64,000 nt of DNA from a bacterium. GTDB lineage: Bacteria > UBP6 > UBA1177. Numbering within the stretch: the stretch's first letter is position 1; each line of letters starts with the position of its first letter. The notes under the pieces were generated by a model that was given only the letters and a program-made list of their open reading frames with translations, searched no databases and was not told where the DNA came from. The position numbers and the translations under genes are program-made. Below, in pieces: positions 32,323-41,067 of this stretch. The stretch spans positions 1 through 64,000 of the forward strand of contig JAFYIZ010000044.1 in NCBI GenBank assembly GCA_017538365.1, written 5' to 3'.

Positions 32323-33300
32323 ATGGAATTCGGAGAATTGAATGAAAAAATCAGAGCCCACGCACTGACGATAAACGCTCTGAAATCGGAAATTTCTAAA
32401 GTTATAGTCGGTCAGGAAGAGATGGTCGAAGCGCTCATCATGGGAATGATCGGCGAAGGTCACATTCTGCTTGAAGGTGTTCCAGGACTTGCAAAAACGA
32501 CTGCGGTAAAGGCGTTTGCAGACTCGACAGACCTCGATTTTCAGAGGATACAGTTCACTCCCGATCTGCTTCCCGCAGATATAATCGGAAGCAGGATCTT
32601 CAACATGACTGAGCACAATTTCGAGACGAAAAAAGGTGTCATTTTCTCGAATGTCATCCTTGCCGACGAGATAAACCGTGCACCGGCAAAAGTTCAGTCG
32701 GCTCTTCTTGAAGCAATGCAGGAGAGACAGGTAACTATCGGCGGCGACACTTTTAAACTTCCCGACCCGTTCATCGTTCTGGCAACACAGAACCCGCTTG
32801 AGCAGGAAGGAACATATCCGCTTCCCGAAGCGCAGGTCGACAGATTCATGTTCAAAGTGCTTATCGACTATCCGACACCTGATGAAGAGCTTAAAATAAT
32901 TGAAAAATTCGAAAGACGCGAACTTACGCAGAAACTCAACAAAATCCTGAATAAATCTGAAATAAAGGAGTGGCAGGAAATCGCAAAACAGATTTACACC
33001 GACGACAGAATCAAAAAATATGTTATTTCAATTGTTTCGGAAACGAGACAACCGAAAGAAAAGGCTATCGCACAGCTCATTGATGTCGGAGCAAGCCCTC
33101 GTGCAAGCATTTTCCTCATTCTTGCAGGCAGGATCCGCGCATTCATCGAAGGAAGAACCTTTGTTACGCCTGAAGACATCAAAGAAGTCGCATATCCGGT
33201 GCTCCGCCACAGAATCATCCCGTCATTCGAAGCCGAAGCCGAAAAAATCTCAACCGACAAAATCATCGCCGACCTCTTGAATAGAGTTGAGGTTCCGTAG
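32323..33300 (+). CDS. MoxR-family AAA+ ATPase
   Basis: 325 residues. AAA_3 signatures are EGVPGLAKTT (Walker A), RIQFTPDLLPADIIGS, VILADEINRAPAKVQSALLEAMQERQVTI (Walker B and MoxR loop), ATQNPLEQEGTYPLPEAQVDRFMFK and the C-terminal lid with DVGASPRAS and YPVLRHRI. MoxR proteins act as chaperones for assembly of partner complexes, usually with DUF58 and VWA proteins encoded beside them. None is adjacent here; the next gene is cmk after a 196-base gap with an octamer element. The start ATG 32323 has GGAGGG; an in-frame TTG at 32308 precedes that site and is rejected. Confidence 0.94.
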   Translation: MEFGELNEKIRAHALTINALKSEISKVIVGQEEMVEALIMGMIGEGHILLEGVPGLAKTTAVKAFADSTDLDFQRIQFTPDLLPADIIGSRIFNMTEHNFETKKGVIFSNVILADEINRAPAKVQSALLEAMQERQVTIGGDTFKLPDPFIVLATQNPLEQEGTYPLPEAQVDRFMFKVLIDYPTPDEELKIIEKFERRELTQKLNKILNKSEIKEWQEIAKQIYTDDRIKKYVISIVSETRQPKEKAIAQLIDVGASPRASIFLILAGRIRAFIEGRTFVTPEDIKEVAYPVLRHRIIPSFEAEAEKISTDKIIADLLNRVEVP

Positions 33301-33406
33301 CGGCGCAGAAAATACCGTGATCTCGGAATCACGGGATCTCGTGATCTCGAAGCGCCGCAATAATACCGGAATCTCGTGATCTCGAAATCCCGAAAGTGGC
33401 GGCGCC
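33300..33406. repeat. Iterated octamer element C, two modules sharing a GC-rich boundary
   Basis: Module one: GCGGCGC (33300-33306), four 8-base units at 33316-33347 (CGTGATCT, CGGAATCA, CGGGATCT, CGTGATCT), then GCGCCGC (33352-33358). Module two continues from that boundary with CGGAATCT, CGTGATCT, CGAAATCC (33367-33390) and closes with GGCGGCGCC (33398-33406). It starts on the last base of the moxR stop codon and fills much of the gap to cmk. Confidence 0.8.
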
Positions 33407-33424
33407 CGAAATTCTTGAATAACC

Positions 33425-33456
33425 GCGAAAAATCAAACTCAAATTTGATTTTTCGC
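33425..33456. repeat. Perfect 13-base-pair hairpin ahead of cmk
   Basis: GCGAAAAATCAAA (33425-33437), six loop bases and TTTGATTTTTCGC (33444-33456) are exact reverse complements. It follows element C and precedes cmk by 40 bases. A weak T-rich stretch follows, so it may end the moxR transcript or structure the cmk leader. Confidence 0.6.
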
Positions 33457-33496
33457 AATTTTCAATTACAATGCACTGGTTTTTTGGGAGGGTGCT

Positions 33497-34165
33497 ATGA
33501 AAAAAATCAGAGTTGCAATCGACGGTCCGGCGGGTGCGGGCAAAAGCAGCGTGAGCAGACTCACGGCTGAAAAACTGGGTTATTCATATATCGATACCGG
33601 CGCGATTTACCGCGCTTTAGCAGTTTTCATGGGGGATGCAGGCATTGAAGAACACGACAAAATAAGAGAGCTTCTGAAAAATTTCGAAGTCTCTTTCAAA
33701 ATCGAAAACGGAATCAACCGCGTTTTTCTAAACGGACGAGATGTGACAACAGAGATCCGCGCCGAAAAAATCAGCATGAAGGCAAGTTCGGTCTCGGCAA
33801 TCCCGTTTGTCCGCGAGGCGCTTTTCAATATGCAGAGAAAATATGCCGAAACAGGCGGCGTCGTCATGGAAGGGCGCGACATAGGAACAGTCATCATGCC
33901 CGATGCGGAACTCAAGATTTTTCTTACCGCCTCACCTGAAAAACGGGCAAAAAGAAGAATGCTCGAAATCGAAGCGAAAGGCCTGAAAGTCGATTTTGAC
34001 GAACTCGTTAAAGAAATCAAAGAGCGCGACATCAAGGATTCGACCCGCGCGGTTTCTCCGCTGAAACAGGCTGAAGACGCCGTTCTGCTCGACAACTCCG
34101 ACATAAATCTTGAGCAGACAGTCGATCTCATCGTAAAATATGCACATGAAAGAGAGGGAAAATGA
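33497..34165 (+). CDS. cmk: Cytidylate kinase
   Basis: Phosphorylates CMP/dCMP with ATP. The 222 residues show the P-loop IDGPAGAGKSSVSRLTAEKLGY, DTGAIYRAL, and VMEGRDIGTVIMPDAELKIFLTAS, then DSTRAVSPLKQAEDAVLLDNS. GGGAGG precedes the start. It overlaps ispH as ATGA and heads cmk-ispH-dprA-topA; cmk next to ispH is a frequent bacterial pairing. Confidence 0.97.
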   Translation: MKKIRVAIDGPAGAGKSSVSRLTAEKLGYSYIDTGAIYRALAVFMGDAGIEEHDKIRELLKNFEVSFKIENGINRVFLNGRDVTTEIRAEKISMKASSVSAIPFVREALFNMQRKYAETGGVVMEGRDIGTVIMPDAELKIFLTASPEKRAKRRMLEIEAKGLKVDFDELVKEIKERDIKDSTRAVSPLKQAEDAVLLDNSDINLEQTVDLIVKYAHEREGK

Positions 34166-35058
34166 AAATAACTGTTGCCGACAATTCAGGTGTCTGCTTC
34201 GGCGTGAGGAGGGCTTTCTCGCTCCTTGAAGAAGCCGTAACAAACGCTAAAAAAAGCGGAATGAAAGTCTTTATGCTCGGGCCTCTAATCCACAATCCGA
34301 GAGTGATTGCGCAGTATGCCGGAAAAGGAGTTGATGTCATCGACATTGATTCAATTCAGGGAAATTCGTGCGTAGTGATAAGAAGCCACGGTATCACAAA
34401 GGATGAACGAGCTCTTCTCGACAGATTCAGCGGAATCACACTGGTCGACACGACATGTCCTTACGTCCAGAGGATTCATCAGCTTGTTGAAAAGCGCTCT
34501 GCCGAAGGTTTTGCAGTCCTCATCATGGGAGACAGAGAACACTCCGAAGTGAGAGGAATAACTTCAAAAATAACGGGCGATTTTTTCGTCATCCACCCGA
34601 CTGAATTTGAGTCAAAAAACGAAGAACTCATCTCGTTTATCAAGACTCATGACAGAATTTTCGCAGTTGCACAGACGACTTCGCGCCCTGCAAACTACGA
34701 TTTTCTCCTCAAAAAAGTGCGGAAAACTGTCGGAACAATGGAGAGGCACAGATTTATCGCGGCTGAAACGATATGCACGGCAACTCTAAAAAGGCAGGAT
34801 TCGGCTGGCGAACTTGCAAAAAAAGTCTCTTCGATGGTCGTTATCGGCGGCAGAAATTCGTCCAACACCTCAAAACTTTTTCAGGTCGTTTCGGAAAAAA
34901 ACAAAAATTCATTCTGGGTAGAATCGCCCGAAGATTTCACAGGTCCGGATATCGAAATACTGAAAAAATCGGAATCTGTAGGAATCACCGCCGGAGCATC
35001 TACTCCCGACGAGCAGATTGAGGAAATGAAATCGTTTTTGGGCTCACTCAATGGCTAA
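34162..35058 (+). CDS. ispH: 4-Hydroxy-3-methylbut-2-enyl diphosphate reductase
   Basis: Last step of the MEP isoprenoid pathway; a cytoplasmic 4Fe-4S enzyme. 298 residues with the three cluster cysteines in NSGVCFGVRRA, DTTCPYVQ and ETICTATLKRQ, plus GPLIHNP, IRSHGI, GGRNSSNT and GITAGASTPDEQI. It overlaps cmk by 4 bases and dprA by 8. Presence shows that the organism makes isoprenoids by the MEP route. Confidence 0.97.
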   Translation: MKITVADNSGVCFGVRRAFSLLEEAVTNAKKSGMKVFMLGPLIHNPRVIAQYAGKGVDVIDIDSIQGNSCVVIRSHGITKDERALLDRFSGITLVDTTCPYVQRIHQLVEKRSAEGFAVLIMGDREHSEVRGITSKITGDFFVIHPTEFESKNEELISFIKTHDRIFAVAQTTSRPANYDFLLKKVRKTVGTMERHRFIAAETICTATLKRQDSAGELAKKVSSMVVIGGRNSSNTSKLFQVVSEKNKNSFWVESPEDFTGPDIEILKKSESVGITAGASTPDEQIEEMKSFLGSLNG

Positions 35059-35959
35059 AATAAGCAACATCGAAGAAACCCATCCTGACAGGATTCTAAA
35101 ACTAAAACCCGAAATCGGCCTTCCTCTTGACATTGAGGGTTCCATCCTTCCGTGCGATGCGGATGCTGTGGCAATCGTCGGAAGCAGAAAGCCATCTCTT
35201 TATGGCATAAAACTCGCTGAAAAGGTGGCTACTGCGGCAATAAATTGCGGAAAAACGGTGATCAGCGGTCTGGCCCGCGGCATCGACACAGAATCGCACA
35301 GAGCTGCACTCAGAGCCGGAGGAAGAACAATCGCTGTTTTAGGAACCGGAATAAACGTAATTTACCCCGAAGAAAACATCGGTCTTGCCGAAGAAATAAA
35401 GGTGAGCGGCGCGGTAATTTCCCAATTCAGGCCTGATACGCCGCCAATCGGCAGAAATTTTCCGATAAGAAATGAAACTGTGGCGAAAATGTGCGGAACA
35501 CTTGTTCTCATTCAGGCTGCGGCAAAGAGCGGAAGCCTCATCACGGCGAGACTTGCTCTCGAATACGGCAAAAAAGTTTTTGTCTGCCCAGGAGAGATCG
35601 GAGATCCGCTTTTTGAAGGAAACTACGGATTTCTGAAAAAATACAGGGGGAGCAGAAATCTCAAAATACTTTTCGATTTCGACATGCTTACCGAAGAGAA
35701 ACAACACATTCAAGACACTGAAATCACAACAGAAATTCACGTTTTAAACAACAAAAAAGAACCGCAACTTGATGGAACCAAAAAAATTGTTTATAACATA
35801 ATAAAGTCAAATCCGTCAGGGATCGACTTTGATACACTTACCGTTCTTTCCGGAATCGGCGCTGCGGAGCTTCCGGCTGTGCTGCTTACGCTGGTTCTCG
35901 AAGGAATAGTGAGCGAGCTTAACGGCAAAATTTATAAACCAAGTGAGGCGAAATTATGA
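35051..35959 (+). CDS. dprA: DNA processing protein DprA
   Basis: 302 residues. The Rossmann-like DprA core is clear: AIVGSRKPSLYG, VISGLARGIDTESHRAAL, VLGTGINVIYPEEN, NFPIRNETVAKM, and AAAKSGSLITARLALEYGKKVFVCPG. The last about 60 residues (IVYNIIKSNPSGIDFDTLTVLSGI ...) form a winged-helix DprA domain. The usual N-terminal SAM-like domain is reduced, since the core starts near residue 30. DprA loads RecA onto incoming single-stranded DNA in natural transformation. It overlaps ispH by 8 bases and topA by ATGA; dprA-topA linkage is common. Confidence 0.95.
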   Translation: MAKISNIEETHPDRILKLKPEIGLPLDIEGSILPCDADAVAIVGSRKPSLYGIKLAEKVATAAINCGKTVISGLARGIDTESHRAALRAGGRTIAVLGTGINVIYPEENIGLAEEIKVSGAVISQFRPDTPPIGRNFPIRNETVAKMCGTLVLIQAAAKSGSLITARLALEYGKKVFVCPGEIGDPLFEGNYGFLKKYRGSRNLKILFDFDMLTEEKQHIQDTEITTEIHVLNNKKEPQLDGTKKIVYNIIKSNPSGIDFDTLTVLSGIGAAELPAVLLTLVLEGIVSELNGKIYKPSEAKL

Positions 35960-38184
35960 AACTTCTTATCGTGGAATCACCAACCAAGGCAAAAACTCTT
36001 ACAAAATATCTGCCCGATTTCAAAGTCGTGGCATCGATGGGTCACATCATCGATCTTCCGTCGAAAACTCTGGGAATCGACATTGACGACAATTTCAAAC
36101 CCGACTACGAAGTGATTCCGGGAAAGGAAGGAACAATTTCGATGCTCAAAAAAGAGGCTGATGCGGCTGATGAAATCTACATCGGTTCCGACCCTGACCG
36201 CGAAGGAGAAGCAATAGCGTTCCACATCGCGTCACTTTTTACGAATAAAGTCATCCACCGCGTTCTTTTCCACGAAATCACGAAAAGCGGAATAGAAAAA
36301 GCGCTTTCGACTTCGGCAGAACTCAACGAAGACCTTTACAATTCGCAGCAGGCACGCAGAATCCTCGACAGAATCGTCGGCTACAAACTTTCTCCCTTCC
36401 TCTGGAGAAGCGTTAAAAAAGGACTCAGTGCAGGCAGAGTTCAGTCGGTCGCATTAGAGATGATAGTTGACCGTGAAAAAGAGATCCGCGCTTTCGTTCC
36501 CGAAGAATACTGGTCATTCAAAGCAGATTTTGCAGGGAAAAACGGCAAATTCGACGCTCTCCTTGAAAAAATCAAAGGTGAAAAAGTTGAAATAGCAAAC
36601 GAAAAAGATGCTGTCGCAATCAGAGACGACATCGCAAAAACCAACTCTTTCTCGATAGTTTCGATTGAAAAGAAGGAAAAGAAGGAATCTCCCCTTCCTC
36701 CGCTCAACACGAGCAATCTTCAGCAGGAAGGTTCGCGCCTTCACAACTACACGGGCGAACAGACGATGCGTATCGCGCAGTCGCTTTATGAAGGTAAAGA
36801 TTTGGGCGAAGACGGATTCACCGGTCTTATCACCTACATGAGAACCGACTCTTTCAGAATTTCGGAAGAGGCGAATGCGGCTCTCAGAGACTACATTGCG
36901 GCAAATGTAGGCAAAGAGTTCCTTGCACCGAAAACAAAGATCTATGCAAACAAAAAAGGAAAAACACAGGATGCACACGAAGCTATCAGACCGACAAACG
37001 TCGAACTCACACCGTCTAAAGTCGCTTCAAAACTCACCAAAGACGAGCTCAACATTTACACTCTCATCTGGAAGAGATTCGTTGCGACTCAGATGAAAGA
37101 TGCCGTTTACGAAACGACTGCAATCACGATAGAAGACACCGAAAAGAAATACTCCTTCAAAAAGACCGGAAGCGTCATCACTTTCGAAGGTTTCCGCAAA
37201 ATATACAAAAAAACAGGAAAAGACGACACGATTCCGAAGGTAACCGAAAACGAATCCGTTCAACTCGAAAATCCGGTATGCGAGCAGCATTTCACGAAGC
37301 CGACACCGAGATTCACAGAAGGCAGCCTCGTCAAAGAACTCGAAGAAAAAGGAGTCGGCAGACCTTCGACTTATGCAACTGTCATAAAACAGATCGTTCA
37401 GCGCAACTATGTCGAGCGCATGAAAGAACCCAGAGGCGCACTCATGGCAACAGACCTCGGAATTTTAGTAAGCGACACACTTGTTTCATTCTTCCCCGAA
37501 ATCATAAACGTCAACTTTACCGCTGAGATGGAATCTGATCTCGACACCGTCGAAACCGGCGAAAAAGACTGGCTCGACGTTCTCAGAACTTTCTATGCGA
37601 CCTTCTCTAAAGTCCTCGACAAAGGAATAACCGAAGTCAAAAAAGAGGGCAAAAAGAAAATTTACGCCGAAGAGCCGTGTCCTAAATGCGGCAAAAAACT
37701 CGTTCTCAGATGGTCGAAAAAAGGAAATCTCCCGTTCCTTTCATGCGAAGGTTATCCGGAATGCGACTTTGCCGGAACATTTGAAAAAGACGGCGACGTT
37801 TATCACCTCAAAGAGGAAACCGAAGAGGAAAAGAGTGTGGAACTTGATGAAGTCTGCCCGAACTGCGGAAGCAAACTCGTCATCAAAAAAGGACGTTTCG
37901 GCGAATTCAAGGCTTGCAGCGCTTATCCGAAGTGCAAGACGATAATCAAAGAAGAAAAGAAAATCTGCGACTGCCCGGTCTGTGGCGACGGCGCTATAAC
38001 CGTAAAACGCTCCAAAAAAGGAAGACTTTTCTACGGCTGCTCAAATTATCCGAAATGCGATTTCGTCAGCTGGTACAAACCGGTCGAAGGCGAAGTCTGC
38101 CCGGAATGCGGATTCAAATATGTCGTTGAAAAGAAAAGAAGCGGCAAAGTCTGCCAGAAATGCGGCAAAAAAATCGATAAATAA
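35956..38184 (+). CDS. topA: DNA topoisomerase I
   Basis: 742 residues, type IA. The TOPRIM domain has LLIVESPTKAKTL with the acidic Glu and GSDPDREGEAIAFHI; the strand-passing core has SAGRVQSVALEMI and the catalytic Tyr in LITYMRTDSFRIS; GVGRPSTYATVI follows. The C-terminal end holds four Cys4 zinc-finger-like units, such as CPKCGKKL, CPNCGSKL, CPVCGDGA and CPECGFKY, of which three or four retain all cysteines. It relaxes negative supercoils. It overlaps dprA as ATGA and is last in the cmk operon. Confidence 0.98.
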   Translation: MKLLIVESPTKAKTLTKYLPDFKVVASMGHIIDLPSKTLGIDIDDNFKPDYEVIPGKEGTISMLKKEADAADEIYIGSDPDREGEAIAFHIASLFTNKVIHRVLFHEITKSGIEKALSTSAELNEDLYNSQQARRILDRIVGYKLSPFLWRSVKKGLSAGRVQSVALEMIVDREKEIRAFVPEEYWSFKADFAGKNGKFDALLEKIKGEKVEIANEKDAVAIRDDIAKTNSFSIVSIEKKEKKESPLPPLNTSNLQQEGSRLHNYTGEQTMRIAQSLYEGKDLGEDGFTGLITYMRTDSFRISEEANAALRDYIAANVGKEFLAPKTKIYANKKGKTQDAHEAIRPTNVELTPSKVASKLTKDELNIYTLIWKRFVATQMKDAVYETTAITIEDTEKKYSFKKTGSVITFEGFRKIYKKTGKDDTIPKVTENESVQLENPVCEQHFTKPTPRFTEGSLVKELEEKGVGRPSTYATVIKQIVQRNYVERMKEPRGALMATDLGILVSDTLVSFFPEIINVNFTAEMESDLDTVETGEKDWLDVLRTFYATFSKVLDKGITEVKKEGKKKIYAEEPCPKCGKKLVLRWSKKGNLPFLSCEGYPECDFAGTFEKDGDVYHLKEETEEEKSVELDEVCPNCGSKLVIKKGRFGEFKACSAYPKCKTIIKEEKKICDCPVCGDGAITVKRSKKGRLFYGCSNYPKCDFVSWYKPVEGEVCPECGFKYVVEKKRSGKVCQKCGKKIDK

Positions 38185-38191
38185 GCATTTT

Positions 38192-38208
38192 CCGGAATCA
38201 CGTGATTC
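38192..38208. repeat. Perfect 14-base palindrome between convergent topA and acpS
   Basis: GAATCACGTGATTC (38195-38208) is fully self-complementary, preceded by CCG and followed by AAATCACTTTT. In octamer terms it reads CGGAATCA CGTGATTC, matching units of elements C and D, so it may be a short remnant of that family. It lies in the 27-base gap between the topA and acpS stops. Confidence 0.6.
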
Positions 38209-38211
38209 AAA

Positions 38212-38544
38212 TCACTTTTCCCAAATTACGACGGCGGTCGCGAATTTCCGTTCGTGGCTGATTGAAAGGTGGAGTTTCCCTTCAATTTCGAATCTGTCAA
38301 ATTCAAAAAACGGCTTTCCGTTTTCATCATGAGCAATCGTTATCCATGAAAAATTGAAATCCCTTTTGTTTAGAGCTTTGACAAGCGCCTCTTTTGCCGC
38401 CCAGAATCCGGCAATGTGCTCTTCTTTAAACTTGAATCTGCCGATATATGCGTGTTCCTTTTCGCTTAGAAAGCGGTTCCAGAGTTCAGGCTTGTCCTTG
38501 AATCTTTCGACTTCGACTATGTCGGTTCCGACACCTGCGATCAT
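38212..38544 (-). CDS. acpS: Holo-[acyl-carrier-protein] synthase
   Basis: Transfers 4'-phosphopantetheine from CoA to acyl carrier protein. 110 residues, normal length. GVGTDIVEVERF supplies the magnesium-binding Asp near residue 8, and FWAAKEALVKAL the Glu and Lys; the end SISHERKFATAVVIWEK matches the family. It is last in the six-gene operon from the Ser/Thr kinase at 44648, 13 bases after the outer-membrane protein gene. Confidence 0.96.
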   Translation of the reverse strand: MIAGVGTDIVEVERFKDKPELWNRFLSEKEHAYIGRFKFKEEHIAGFWAAKEALVKALNKRDFNFSWITIAHDENGKPFFEFDRFEIEGKLHLSISHERKFATAVVIWEK

Positions 38545-38557
38545 ATTTTCCCCACAC

Positions 38558-40438
38558 TTATAAATTTATTTCGATTTCGACCTTCACCCCTTTGAAATCG
38601 GGAAGATAGCGGCATGTTCCGCCGTCACAGGTAAAACCACCTTTTTCAAGACCGCCGAAAACGTAAGTTCTCAAAAATTTGTATTTGTAACCGATCGATC
38701 CTCCGGTATAAAAAGTCGGAGAATAATGAAAGGAGTTTCCTCCGCCAACAACATCTTTAAAAACTCCTTCCTCTTCTTCGTCATCATACTGTACAGTTTT
38801 ATATTTTTTTTCAATCCACGTCGTGTTTTTGACGGCCGCGAAAAATTCGTGAGTCCGTTTGTATTTCCACGAAACTTCTGCAACCGTCTTGAGTTCGTGA
38901 ACGTTATCCATTTCGTGAACATCGTCAAGCCAGTAGTCCTTGTGATAGTAGTCATTAGTGAGTTTCATCGACCAGTCGGAGACAAAACCGCCGATGTGAA
39001 TGAATGAAATTATCCAGTTGCGGCTGTTCTTTCTGTTTGAATTGCCGTCAACCTTGTGCCAGCCGGCTCCAGCCGAAAGCGAAACGTGTTTCCACTCTTT
39101 TTCACCGCTTAACGCCGAATACCAGAAATCTTCCGCCTGATAGTTGAGAATCAGGTTCGTTCTGCTTTGAGGAAGTGCGCTTTTGTTGCCGAGTGAGTCG
39201 CCCTTCACCAGGTCAGCATGAAATTTTATGCCGGAATAATTCTCGTTAAAACTGATTCTACCGCCTACTGCCCAAGTATCGAACTCGTTATCAATCTGGA
39301 GCTCTTTCGGAAGCAGTGTCGGCGGGTTGAAGTAACGGCGTTTCTGATAGTCTGAATCTTCCATTCTGTTGTAGTTGAGGAAAAACTTGTTGTACATTTT
39401 CCCTTCCAGCTTGAAGGTAAGGCGGCTTTTTTTCTCACCGAAATCAAAGTAGTAGAGAAGTGATGAATAAAACGCCGCGGCATTCTGCAAGTCATTTTTT
39501 TCTTTGTCGATTTTCGGATCGTTTTCTTTGATCTGTTTATTTTCGGTCGTATTTTCATAGCCGTAAGGCACATAGACCGCACCGGCATAAAACGAAAAAC
39601 CGGGAAACGGATTGCGAAGCGCAACATAACTTCCGATAAAGTGGAATTCCTTTTCAGCACTTACTCCGGTTTTAACTGTAGCCGTACTTACTGGAGTTAC
39701 GAGATCGTATTTTCCGTAGTTTCCGTAACCGTACTGAACAGCAGCTTCGGCGATTTTCCACTTGTATCCCGTCTCCATACCGGCAAGCCAGTCGTCAGCC
39801 TCGTTCATTCTTTTGAAAGTCGCGCTGTCACGAAGCTGCGGATTCGCCCTGCCGCCGAACGCCTTGATGAAGAAACCGTTGTAGTTTCCCGCAATGTTGC
39901 CGCCGCGTATCGAATTGTCGCCGTAGACCTGATCGTTTTTCATCGAAAACGCCATTCCGCGGTTCATACTTTCATAAAAATCACCCGCCGTGAACTGAAA
40001 ATTCTTCCATTTTCCTTTCGCGTAAATCCTGTCCAGATACTGTTCCCAGCAATGGTTGAAGTGTTCGTCGCTGTAAACGTAATCGAAATTTTTAACGTAA
40101 TCGTAATCATCATTCTTGCCGGCAAAGAAAAGAAGGGTTTTTCTGATTCCGAAAGTGTAGTTTTTATATGTTATTTCGCCAAGATCCTCAGTCTGCAGGA
40201 CGCTGTAAGTGTCTTTTGCAGCGCCGCCGCTGATATCCTGGTCGACAAATACATGGGCCTTGTTTTTGGAATAGAATTTCCATGTTATTTCCGGTTTTCC
40301 GGTTTGCGGAGACGCTTCAGGTAACGTCTCTACGGGTTGTGTTCCGGTATTGCCGGTATTTTCGGAGGGTTTTTCGACCGTTTCTGCAAAAACAGGAAAA
40401 ATGCTGAAAATCAGTAAAAACAGAGTTATTTTTTTCAT
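38558..40438 (-). CDS. Outer-membrane beta-barrel-like protein, unknown function
   Basis: 626 residues with a signal peptide (1-18, MKKITLFLLIFSIFPVFA) and a Thr/Glu/Pro-rich segment (20-48). The rest shows the alternating aromatic and polar strands of a large outer-membrane barrel: YKWKIAEAAVQYGYGNYG, FSFYAGAVYVPYGYEN, SRLTFKLEGKMYNKFFL, ending with VKVEIEINL. NRGMAFSMKNDQVYGDNSIRGG resembles the DUF6029-type barrel proteins. It overlaps lipB by 4 bases, so it is transcribed with envelope and cofactor genes. No plug, TonB box or known substrate motif is seen. Confidence 0.75.
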   Translation of the reverse strand: MKKITLFLLIFSIFPVFAETVEKPSENTGNTGTQPVETLPEASPQTGKPEITWKFYSKNKAHVFVDQDISGGAAKDTYSVLQTEDLGEITYKNYTFGIRKTLLFFAGKNDDYDYVKNFDYVYSDEHFNHCWEQYLDRIYAKGKWKNFQFTAGDFYESMNRGMAFSMKNDQVYGDNSIRGGNIAGNYNGFFIKAFGGRANPQLRDSATFKRMNEADDWLAGMETGYKWKIAEAAVQYGYGNYGKYDLVTPVSTATVKTGVSAEKEFHFIGSYVALRNPFPGFSFYAGAVYVPYGYENTTENKQIKENDPKIDKEKNDLQNAAAFYSSLLYYFDFGEKKSRLTFKLEGKMYNKFFLNYNRMEDSDYQKRRYFNPPTLLPKELQIDNEFDTWAVGGRISFNENYSGIKFHADLVKGDSLGNKSALPQSRTNLILNYQAEDFWYSALSGEKEWKHVSLSAGAGWHKVDGNSNRKNSRNWIISFIHIGGFVSDWSMKLTNDYYHKDYWLDDVHEMDNVHELKTVAEVSWKYKRTHEFFAAVKNTTWIEKKYKTVQYDDEEEEGVFKDVVGGGNSFHYSPTFYTGGSIGYKYKFLRTYVFGGLEKGGFTCDGGTCRYLPDFKGVKVEIEINL

Positions 40439-41067
40439 TTGCCTCTCCCGTTTATTTCGTCAGCTATTTTTTCAGCGACATCACGCACCCGAAAAATCCT
40501 GCCGGTTTCCTCTTTGACCGAAGTTATTCTGCAATTCGGAATACCGCACGGAACAATTCTTGAAAAATATGATAAGTCATTGGAAATATTTAAAGAAAAT
40601 CCGTGAATCGGCACAAATTTTTTAAAGTGCATTCCGGTGAAGGCGATTTTTCTCTCTTCGACCCAGAGTCCTGCTTTTTCATCGTGCCATTCGAGGTTTT
40701 TCACACCGCAGAAGCTAGCGAGAACGCTTTTTATCGAATCGGCAAAGAATAGAACAAATTCTTTTATCGAATTAAATCCATAGTTTCTGAAATCTATAAC
40801 GGGATAGATCACAAGCTGTCCCGGTCCGTGGAAAGTAAGCTCTCCGCCGCGTCTGATATTGTAAACGGGAATATCGCCGACCGGTTTGATGAAATCTTCT
40901 TCCTTGCCGCGAAGCCCTGAAGTGTAGACCGGTTTATGCTCTAGAAAGAGGACGCAGCCATTGCTTTTTTTTGCAATGACATCGTTTCTCAGATTTTCCT
41001 GGAATTCAAGGATTTCACCATAATCGCAGGTGTCTTCAAAAATCCGGAATGGAATTTCAGCAGCCAT
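40435..41067 (-). CDS. lipB: Octanoyl-[ACP]:protein N-octanoyltransferase
   Basis: Moves octanoate from acyl carrier protein to lipoyl domains, the first step in lipoate synthesis. 210 residues with the signatures FLEHKPVYTSGLRGKEEDF, RRGGELTFHGPGQLVIYPVIDF, ERKIAFTGMHFKKFVPIHGFSLN (conserved Lys) and IVPCGIPNCRITS with the nucleophile Cys. It overlaps the phosphoesterase by 11 bases and the outer-membrane protein by 4. No lipA is in the window. Confidence 0.95.
   Translation of the reverse strand: MAAEIPFRIFEDTCDYGEILEFQENLRNDVIAKKSNGCVLFLEHKPVYTSGLRGKEEDFIKPVGDIPVYNIRRGGELTFHGPGQLVIYPVIDFRNYGFNSIKEFVLFFADSIKSVLASFCGVKNLEWHDEKAGLWVEERKIAFTGMHFKKFVPIHGFSLNISNDLSYFSRIVPCGIPNCRITSVKEETGRIFRVRDVAEKIADEINGRGK

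Noticed and set aside
36441-36978. Minus-strand frames within topA
   Set aside because: Antisense shadows of a core gene with clear motifs; no independent support.
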